A stretch of DNA of 33,039 nt, from assembly GCA_934462925.1 (NCBI GenBank), contig CAKSIT010000021.1:1-33039 (forward strand), in the 5' to 3' direction. Both the position numbers and the translations under genes were made by a program. The notes below the pieces were generated by a model that did not search any database, was not told where the DNA came from, and saw nothing but the letters and a program-made list of their open reading frames with translations. This DNA comes from an uncultured Oscillospiraceae bacterium. GTDB lineage: Bacteria > Bacillota > Clostridia > Oscillospirales > Ruminococcaceae. Below, one piece after another: positions 28,690 through 33,039 of this stretch; within the stretch, counting starts at the first letter, position 1; each line of letters opens with the position of its first letter.

Positions 28690-28858
28690 TTTTCGAGCTT
28701 TCAATAATTTGGACGGTAGTTTTCAACATCGAAGGTCGAGTCTTCAACAATACCCCCCTAGGGGTCGCCCCGAGGTCGAGATTCGACCTGACATCGACGC
28801 GCCCCATCGTAAATAAAATATTCCCGATATAATTTTCGACCCCCAGGAGGTGAAAAAA
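28690..28858. other. Inverted-repeat cluster between HNH and TerS (candidate cos region)
   Basis: This 169-bp gap has no gene. It contains the palindrome CCCCTAGGGG (28755-28764), the dyad AGGTCGA (28773-28779) / TCGACCT (28783-28789), and repeated TCGA motifs (28733-28830). Such a motif cluster beside HNH and TerS suits terminase recognition. AGGAGG for TerS lies at its end. Confidence 0.4.
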
Positions 28859-29392
28859 ATGCCCAGAGGAAGCAAATCCATAGCGGCGGCGACCGGACAC
28901 CGCACGAAAGACGAAAAGGAATCCCGGCAGCAGGCGGAGCAGGATATGCTCTCCGGCAAGAAAGGATTCGAGCGCGCGAACGTCAAGGCTGACCCGATAG
29001 CTCACACGGAGTTTAAGCGGGTATCGGCGTTGATGAAAGCTGTGGGAAAGGACGACGCGTTGTATTTTGCGATAGTCAACCGATACTGCGAACTGTTTTC
29101 AGAGGTGGACAGATGTCAGCGAGAAACGGAACGTCTTCGCCAGCTCATGGACAAGCTGGAACAGCGTTATGATTCAGGAGAGGTAGAGGACGAAACAGCA
29201 TTTATGAAATCATACACCGCGCTTCTGGCGCAGGTTAACAAGCTTGATGACAAGGTAATGCAGAAGCGCAAGATGATGTTGGACCTTGAAAAAGAAAATG
29301 GCATGACCGTCGCGGCTGCTCTTAGGGCTATTCCAAAGGGTAACGCCGAGAAGAAAGAGAACCCGCTTGCGGCTATACTCGGCGGGAATTAA
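28859..29392 (+). CDS. Phage terminase small subunit, P27 family
   Basis: TerS recognises the packaging site and delivers DNA to TerL. This 177-residue protein starts MPRGSKSIAAATGHRTKDEK and continues with a helical core (TEFKRVSALMKAVGKDDALYFAIVNRYCEL), matching P27-family small terminases. It has a charged linker with a coiled-coil tail and ends ALRAIPKGNAE. ATG 28859 is chosen over GTG 28850 because AGGAGG sits at the right distance. Normally TerL follows immediately; here no TerL frame exists in the next 3.6 kb. Confidence 0.8.
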   Translation: MPRGSKSIAAATGHRTKDEKESRQQAEQDMLSGKKGFERANVKADPIAHTEFKRVSALMKAVGKDDALYFAIVNRYCELFSEVDRCQRETERLRQLMDKLEQRYDSGEVEDETAFMKSYTALLAQVNKLDDKVMQKRKMMLDLEKENGMTVAAALRAIPKGNAEKKENPLAAILGGN

Positions 29393-29410
29393 ATTGTGCC
29401 GTTTTTGGAC

Positions 29411-29439
29411 TTGATTTTCCGGCGCGAATGTGATATAAT
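29411..29439 (+). promoter_or_regulatory. Promoter-like sequence before the toxin-like gene
   Basis: TTGATT (29411-29416), 17-bp spacer, TATAAT (29434-29439). The Shine-Dalgarno GGAGGT begins only 2 bp after the -10, so a start at the usual position would leave the site untranscribed. It may be coincidental or give a leaderless transcript. Confidence 0.35.
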
Positions 29440-29454
29440 CGGAGGTGTAAGGAA

Positions 29455-29928
29455 TTGGGCGGTCGCGGCTCGTCAAGCGGCGCGAAAAGGGTTGACAATT
29501 CCGCAAAAGGTGGTATAATAAATACAGGAGCATTTTCCGGAGCAATCAACCCACAGAGTGAACGCGCTTCTATCCATGCAGAACGGTATTACGGGCTTGT
29601 GAGGTCTATGACTACGGACGTTGCGAGTATATCCAAAAATACTGGTATAAAAGAAGCCAATATTCAAAGGGTAAAAAATCATCTTTTTATGGAAAAGCAT
29701 GACCTTGGCGGCGACAAGCCACAGTATTTTTACCCTGATTATCAGATAGCCCAGTCATGGCAGCGCCTGATTTCCGGAAAAGGAATACAGAAACACGATA
29801 TTATCTTGCTAAAGCATGAGTACGCAGAAAGCAAGTATATGTCGAAAGGTTTATCCCAACAGGAAGCTCACGACTTGGCAAATAAGAAATACAACTATCG
29901 AGAGGCACTTATGAAGCGAGGTGTTTAG
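29455..29928 (+). CDS. MGGRG-type phage protein with toxin-like C-terminal domain
   Basis: This 157-residue protein starts at TTG 29455 (GGAGGT 8 nt upstream). MGGRGSSSG is a start seen in phage head-associated proteins. From about residue 60 a module with YPDYQIAQSWQRLISG, ILLKHEYAESKYMSKGLS and EAHDLANKKYNY resembles toxin-like C-terminal domains that follow MuF-type proteins. The H-E...E and E-A-H residues could form a metal site. Base composition is clearly lower in GC than flanking genes. It occupies the place of TerL and portal, and an unrelated small gene follows 3 bp later. The toxin reading is from pattern and context only. Confidence 0.5.
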   Translation: MGGRGSSSGAKRVDNSAKGGIINTGAFSGAINPQSERASIHAERYYGLVRSMTTDVASISKNTGIKEANIQRVKNHLFMEKHDLGGDKPQYFYPDYQIAQSWQRLISGKGIQKHDIILLKHEYAESKYMSKGLSQQEAHDLANKKYNYREALMKRGV

Positions 29929-29931
29929 TTC

Positions 29932-30174
29932 ATGGTATGGCATATAATCAAACGTTCGGAGAATGCTAATTGCGTTGATATCGGGTACAGTTCCGGTAAA
30001 AACAAAGAGTGCGACGGGCTTATAAGGTTTGACAAATCAAACCGTGAACTTACCGTTGTAAGGCTTTCCAAAAGCTCAGATAAATCTGATACCGACTGGC
30101 TTCTGCCGCATATATTTACGGCTTTCCGCCGAAATGATGTGGTGGATAGTATTCGCACTATTGCAATAGGATAA
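29932..30174 (+). CDS. Small protein, candidate immunity partner
   Basis: This 80-residue protein (MVWHIIKRSENANCVDIGYS...) was not recognised. It has a beta-rich start and a helix-containing end (WLLPHIFTAFRRNDVVDSI). It begins 3 bp after the toxin-like gene, with GAGGTG inside that gene's end, and a terminator follows at once. It has the same low GC as its neighbour. A short gene paired so tightly with a toxin-like gene suggests an immunity protein, but there is no motif evidence. Confidence 0.5.
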   Translation: MVWHIIKRSENANCVDIGYSSGKNKECDGLIRFDKSNRELTVVRLSKSSDKSDTDWLLPHIFTAFRRNDVVDSIRTIAIG

Positions 30175-30194
30175 GATACTTAATTGAACACAAC

Positions 30195-30224
30195 AGCGCC
30201 CTGCATAAGCACGGCGCTTTTTTT
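30195..30224 (+). terminator. Rho-independent terminator after the toxin/immunity-like pair
   Basis: AGCGCC / GGCGCT stem with a 12-nt loop, followed by seven T residues (30218-30224). Confidence 0.75.
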
Positions 30225-30233
30225 ATGCGTAAA

Positions 30234-30297
30234 AGCCGCAGAGCCTTAGCCCTGCGGCTGACTATATGCGCGGGGTTTACCTCCTTCGTCCCCGCGC
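30234..30297 (+). ncRNA. Structured RNA with anti-Shine-Dalgarno hairpin loop
   Basis: Two strong hairpins occur in a gene-free stretch. The first pairs AGCCGCAG (30234-30241) with CTGCGGCT (30252-30259). The second pairs GCGCGGGG (30268-30275) with CCCCGCGC (30290-30297) around a 14-nt loop, TTTACCTCCTTCGT, whose ACCTCCTT (30279-30286) is the exact anti-Shine-Dalgarno sequence of 16S rRNA. No codon frame explains them. The tRNA-like fold starts 6 nt later, so both may be parts of one transcript. Its own promoter was not seen, and a terminator lies upstream. Confidence 0.6.
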
Positions 30298-30303
30298 GAA
30301 CAT

Positions 30304-30394
30304 GGCGGCATATGACCGGATACGGTGAAGGCGAAACGCCCGCGCTTGCGCGGGTTCAGTCCACTCCCGGCGGGTTCGACCCCCGCTGCCGCCA
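30304..30394 (+). ncRNA. tRNA-like structured RNA without anticodon arm
   Basis: GGCGGCA (30304-30310) pairs perfectly with TGCCGCC (30387-30393), with A as discriminator-like base. Directly inside the 3' strand is a T-arm-like hairpin GCGGG-TTCGACC-CCCGC (30370-30386), and TTCGA is the T-loop consensus. The rest holds three hairpins: ACCG-GATA-CGGT (30315-30326), GGCG-AAA-CGCC (30330-30340) and CCGCG-CTTG-CGCGG (30341-30353). None is a 5-bp stem with a 7-nt loop, so no anticodon is possible, and no CCA is encoded. It is a tRNA mimic rather than a tRNA. Confidence 0.6.
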
Positions 30395-30412
30395 CTTTTA
30401 ACCATACGTAAC

Positions 30413-30430
30413 AGCGTCCGAAAGGGCGCT
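30413..30430 (+). other. GAAA-tetraloop hairpin before the small late gene
   Basis: AGCGTCC / GGGCGCT (one G-U) capped by GAAA, followed by AATTTTA. It could be a weak terminator or a leader element of the small gene at 30456. Confidence 0.45.
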
Positions 30431-30455
30431 AATTTTATGCCCGAAAGGAGTGCCC

Positions 30456-30638
30456 ATGAAACACAACAGAAACAGCAGCCGCCTTAACCGCTTCATCAAG
30501 GCGCAGGTCGGAATGGCGCTGACGTGCGGCGGGAGCAGCTGCTATAGCGACTGCGCAACGCTTTTCCCTGCGCCCGAACCGCGTGCTTCCCTGCGCGCTT
30601 TCCTCGCGAAGCACAGCAGGTACGGGAAGCACAGGTAA
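30456..30638 (+). CDS. Small basic late phage protein, unknown
   Basis: This 60-residue basic protein (MKHNRNSSRLNRFIKAQVG... AKHSRYGKHR) contains two Cys (CGGSSCYSDC region) and many Arg/Lys/His. GAAAGGAG precedes the ATG at 30456. It lies just ahead of the prohead protease where portal or a scaffold-related gene would often be. It is too short and basic for either and was not recognised. A nucleic-acid binding role is possible from charge alone. Confidence 0.5.
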   Translation: MKHNRNSSRLNRFIKAQVGMALTCGGSSCYSDCATLFPAPEPRASLRAFLAKHSRYGKHR

Positions 30639-30659
30639 CGTGCGAAAGGAGGTGATGAA

Positions 30660-31244
30660 ATGCAGCTGGAACTACGTAACAACGCGCTGCACGTCAGCGG
30701 CTATGTGAACGCCGTGGAGCGCGAGAGCAGGCGGCTTCCGCGGCGAATGTGCGCGAGGGCGCGCTCGGACTTTACCGAGAAGATAAGCGTGGGGGCGTTC
30801 GCGGCGGCCATAGCGAACCGCGAGATTCGCCTGATGTACAACCACGCGCGCGACATAGGCGGCACGGCGGACGGCTCGCTGAAGCTGCGCGAGGACAACA
30901 TAGGGCTTAAGGCGGAAGCCGTAATTACCGACGGCGAGGTTATTGCGGCGGCAAAACGCGGCGAGCTTCGCGGGTGGAGCTTCGGCTTTACGGACGCGGT
31001 GGACCGCTGGGAGGACGTTACGCAGGACCTGCAGCGGCGCACGCTCGACGGCTTTACGCTGAACGAAGTGAGCCTGCTGTCGGTAACGCCCGCGTATTAC
31101 GGCACGTCCGTTGAACTTCGCGGCGAGGACTGCTGCGAAACGGAAACGCGCGCCGCGGAGGATAAGTGCGAGGCAGTCGCCACGCACGACGCCAGAAACA
31201 AAGCAGAAAAGGCACGACGCGAGCTTGAGCTTCTGAAGCTCTGA
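30660..31244 (+). CDS. HK97-type prohead protease (peptidase S78)
   Basis: This 194-residue protease processes the capsid N-terminal delta domain during head maturation. The S78 triad is visible: His62 in LMYNHARDIGG, Ser107 in LRGWSFGF, and Glu136 in LNEVSLLSVTPAYY. Length and motif spacing match the HK97 family. A charged helical tail (DARNKAEKARRELELLKL) may bind the capsid shell. AAAGGAGGTGATG precedes the ATG, a near-perfect Shine-Dalgarno that would pair with the anti-SD loop at 30279-30286. The capsid gene follows in the usual order. Confidence 0.93.
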   Translation: MQLELRNNALHVSGYVNAVERESRRLPRRMCARARSDFTEKISVGAFAAAIANREIRLMYNHARDIGGTADGSLKLREDNIGLKAEAVITDGEVIAAAKRGELRGWSFGFTDAVDRWEDVTQDLQRRTLDGFTLNEVSLLSVTPAYYGTSVELRGEDCCETETRAAEDKCEAVATHDARNKAEKARRELELLKL

Positions 31245-31277
31245 GCGCGCCTTATTTTTTATTCAGGAGGTTAATTT

Positions 31278-32450
31278 ATGAACAAGTTGAAGAATCTTAT
31301 GGAGAAGCGCGCCGCGCTTCTGGCGCAGCTTTCGGAAATGCTCGCGCAGCTTGACAACGGCGAGGAGACACGCGCGTTCACCGCCGAGGAACTTGCGGAG
31401 TATAACAAGAAAAAGGACGAGGTGGAGAAGCTGAGCGCAACTATTGCGGCGCTTCAGGAGCAGCGTTCTGTAGTCGGCTTTGTCCCTGCCGACGGCACGG
31501 TTGACGCAGAACAGCGCGCGCTTAACGAGGAGCGCGCTTTTGAAAAGTTCCTGCGCTCGGGCGGGGCTGCGCAGATGGAGACCCGCAGCGACACCAACTG
31601 GACTACCACGGCGAACGGCGCGGTAATTCCTGCCACTATTGCGAACAAGATAGTCGATAAGGTAAAGGAGATATCCCCGCTGTTCAGCCTTGCTTCTCAT
31701 TACGACGTGGGCGGCACTTTCAGCATTCCCTACTATGACGAATCCACCACCGAGATTTCTGCGGGCTATGCAGATGAGTTCGGCGAGCTTGAGGGTTCTG
31801 CGGGGCAGTTCAAGAGCATTACGCTGAAAAACTTCCTCGCGGGCGCTCTGTCCAAGATTTCCCGTTCGCTTATCAACAACAGCAGTTTCAACATTGTTGA
31901 TTATGTTGTGAACAAAATCGCGGAGAAGTTTGCGCTGTGGATAGACAAGGAGCTTATTAAAGGCACTACGAACAAAATCGAGGGGCTTTCGGGCATTACG
32001 CAGACGGTCACAACCGCAGCTTCCACCGCTATCACCGCCGACGAGCTTATAGACGCGCAGGACACCGTCCCCGACGTGTTCCAGCCTAAGTGCATATGGA
32101 TTATGAGCAAGGCTGCGCGCACAGCTATTCGCAAGCTCAAGGACGGCGAGGGAAACTACCTGCTCAACAAGGACGCCACCACAAAGTGGGGTTACACGCT
32201 TTTCGGCAGGCCCGTTTACATCTCCGACGCCATGGACGGCATTGCGGCGGGTAAGACGCCCATTATTTACGGCGACCCGTCGGGGCTTGCTGTCAAGGTT
32301 TCCGAGGGCTTCTCCCTCCAGCTTCTGCTCGAGAAGTATGCGACGCAGCACGCCATCGGAGCGGTGGCGTGGATGGAGCTTGACGCCAAGGTCGAGAACG
32401 CGCAGAAGCTCGTCGCTATCAAGATGAAAGCAGCTGCTCAGGGAGGCTAA
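31278..32450 (+). CDS. HK97-fold major capsid protein
   Basis: This 390-residue protein has an N-terminal coiled-coil scaffold-like delta domain (about 1-65, MNKLKNLMEKRAALLAQLSE...), a linker with the likely protease cleavage zone near residue 100, and the HK97 fold (PATIANKIVDKVKEISPLF, FSIPYYDES, WIMSKAARTAIRKLKD, YGDPSGLAVKVSEGFSLQLL). Length and order match the family. AGGAGG precedes the ATG. It follows the protease directly, so maturation of its delta domain by that enzyme is expected. Confidence 0.95.
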   Translation: MNKLKNLMEKRAALLAQLSEMLAQLDNGEETRAFTAEELAEYNKKKDEVEKLSATIAALQEQRSVVGFVPADGTVDAEQRALNEERAFEKFLRSGGAAQMETRSDTNWTTTANGAVIPATIANKIVDKVKEISPLFSLASHYDVGGTFSIPYYDESTTEISAGYADEFGELEGSAGQFKSITLKNFLAGALSKISRSLINNSSFNIVDYVVNKIAEKFALWIDKELIKGTTNKIEGLSGITQTVTTAASTAITADELIDAQDTVPDVFQPKCIWIMSKAARTAIRKLKDGEGNYLLNKDATTKWGYTLFGRPVYISDAMDGIAAGKTPIIYGDPSGLAVKVSEGFSLQLLLEKYATQHAIGAVAWMELDAKVENAQKLVAIKMKAAAQGG

Positions 32451-32453
32451 TGT

Positions 32454-32702
32454 ATGAAAGTAAAAGCAAAAAATGGCTTTTCGGGACTTTTCAGCACGGG
32501 TGAACCTTTCAGTATGTACGCGGGCGAAGTCCGCGACGTTGAGGAGAACGACACGGTCAACGAGCTTCTGCGCATAGGCTATCTCGAACCCGCCGAGGCG
32601 GTGCAGCTCGCCGAGGCGGGCAAGGTTCAGCCCGAAGCGGAAGCTGCCAAAGCCGACGAGGTGAAGCATGAAAATAAGCGAAGCAGGGCTAAGCCTGATT
32701 AA
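32454..32702 (+). CDS. Small head-region phage protein
   Basis: This 82-residue protein has a short beta-rich part (VKAKNGFSGLFSTGEPFSMY) and a charged Ala/Glu/Lys-rich tail (AEAAKADEVKHENKRSRAK). Genes of this size often lie between capsid and connector genes; no specific family was recognised. GGGAGG precedes the ATG. It overlaps the following connector gene by 35 bp. Confidence 0.65.
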   Translation: MKVKAKNGFSGLFSTGEPFSMYAGEVRDVEENDTVNELLRIGYLEPAEAVQLAEAGKVQPEAEAAKADEVKHENKRSRAKPD

Positions 32703-32952
32703 GGCGCACTGCGGCGTTTCGGGGGAAGATTCGGACGAGCTGCTGGCGGTGTACATGGACGCGGCGAAGAAATTCATCGCGGACTACACGGGGCTTACGC
32801 CCGAGCAGCTCGACGAGTACCCCGACATAACCGCGGCGTACCTCAACATGGTGAACGAGATGTTCACGCAGCGGCTTGTAATGACCGCGGGAACGCAGCT
32901 CAACGAGTTCCAGCGGCAGATACTCGATATGCACGCGGTAAATCTTTTGTAG
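32668..32952 (+). CDS. Head-tail connector protein (gp6-like)
   Basis: This 94-residue helical protein fits the Phage_connect_1/gp6-like family: a Phe/Tyr-rich helix AAKKFIADYTGLTPEQLDEY, then a second long helix ITAAYLNMVNEMFTQRL. Such adaptors form the ring below the portal. Its presence without a portal gene in the usual position is notable. It overlaps the preceding gene, and the next starts 9 bp later. Confidence 0.85.
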   Translation: MKISEAGLSLIKAHCGVSGEDSDELLAVYMDAAKKFIADYTGLTPEQLDEYPDITAAYLNMVNEMFTQRLVMTAGTQLNEFQRQILDMHAVNLL

Positions 32953-32961
32953 GAGGGGCGC

Positions 32962-33039
32962 ATGTGCTTTAACAAACGGCTCACGCTGCTTACGCTCGGG
33001 CAGCCGACGGGGCGCGGCGAACCGCGCGAAACAGCCCGC
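32962..33039 (+). CDS. Partial head-closure/head-tail adaptor protein
   Basis: Only 26 codons are visible before the window ends (MCFNKRLTLLTLGQPTGRGE...). The start N-K-R-L-T-L-L-T and the location after a gp6-like connector fit a SPP1 gp16-type head closure protein, of which the N-terminal strand is seen. AGGAGGGG precedes the ATG. Confidence 0.55.
   Translation, partial: MCFNKRLTLLTLGQPTGRGEPRETAR

Larger units (their letters stand above)
11861..33039. mobile_element. Prophage or phage-like element, left end; right end outside window
   Basis: The layout runs tRNA-Glu, integrase, lysogeny genes, early genes, replication module, late regulator, HNH, TerS, protease, capsid and connectors. 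This is an HK97-type siphovirus plan. The left boundary is taken as the tRNA-Glu 3' end by inference. TerL and portal are missing from their usual position between TerS and protease. Tail and lysis genes are not in view. Confidence 0.9.

Noticed and set aside
30304..30394. Reading the tRNA-like fold as a type II or selenocysteine tRNA
   Set aside because: No 5-bp stem with a 7-nt anticodon loop can be formed; the inner hairpins have 3- or 4-nt loops, and the D-arm is too short.
31263..32777. 504-codon minus-strand frame opposite the capsid gene
   Set aside because: Shadow frame with Leu/Arg/Val bias; the plus strand encodes the HK97 capsid and its neighbours with good Shine-Dalgarno sites.
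1..33039. CRISPR array
   Set aside because: No regularly spaced direct repeats of 23-40 bp with unique spacers were seen; the only tandem repeats are the 9-, 10- and 11-bp units described.

Overview
The window looks like a chromosome segment of a gut Clostridia bacterium (Oscillospirales or Ruminococcus-like). This is inferred from the GC-rich genes, strong Shine-Dalgarno sites, TTGACA/TATAAT promoters with 17-bp spacers, and a plant-polysaccharide gene set. It splits into a chromosomal part (about 1-11860) and a prophage or phage-like element (about 11861 to the window end, with its right end outside).

Chromosomal part. A MITE-like inverted repeat (129-330) and a 5'-truncated IS3-family element (485 to about 1606, with a T_TTT_TTC frameshift heptamer) precede a tRNA-Gln gene on the minus strand. 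Next come a small DUF4190-like membrane protein, an Lgt-family lipoprotein diacylglyceryl transferase overlapping a CE2-type lipoprotein esterase, and a membrane protein with two zinc ribbons and DnaJ-type CxxCxG repeats. A hemicellulose locus follows: a GH31 alpha-xylosidase (YicI type) with a cre-like site and a 145-bp palindrome in its leader, an AraC-family regulator, and a convergent GH127/GH146-type beta-L-arabinofuranosidase with a palindromic operator over its -35 region. A tRNA-Met/tRNA-Glu operon ends the chromosomal part.

Phage part. A tyrosine integrase with an N-terminal zinc ribbon points toward the 3' end of tRNA-Glu, the likely attachment site. The lysogeny region has a DnaQ-BRCT exonuclease and a Cys-rich protein, then a repressor with a divergent promoter carrying two perfect CCATAATTATGG operators. 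Early genes include a Cro-like HTH protein, an excisionase-like protein and many small unknowns. The replication module is PcfK/PcfJ-like, coiled coil, Gp157, Sak4-like AAA ATPase, DEAD-like helicase, VRR-NUC nuclease, DUF669 (SSB-like tail) and a primase-helicase. It is followed by a 100-bp palindrome with an AT-rich centre. Small zinc-binding proteins (one containing a sigma region 4 domain) lead to a DUF1492/ArpU-like late regulator and a candidate activator-dependent late promoter.

The morphogenesis genes are HNH, TerS, [toxin-like and immunity-like pair], [structured RNA region], a small ORF, prohead protease, HK97 capsid and connectors. The large terminase and portal genes expected between TerS and protease are absent. 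Their place holds a lower-GC toxin/immunity-like pair and a 200-nt structured region. That region contains a hairpin presenting a perfect anti-Shine-Dalgarno loop (ACCTCCTT) and a tRNA-like fold with an acceptor-like stem and T-arm but no anticodon arm. This segment is the most unusual part of the window and suggests either a packaging-defective prophage or a satellite-like element that uses a helper's terminase and portal.
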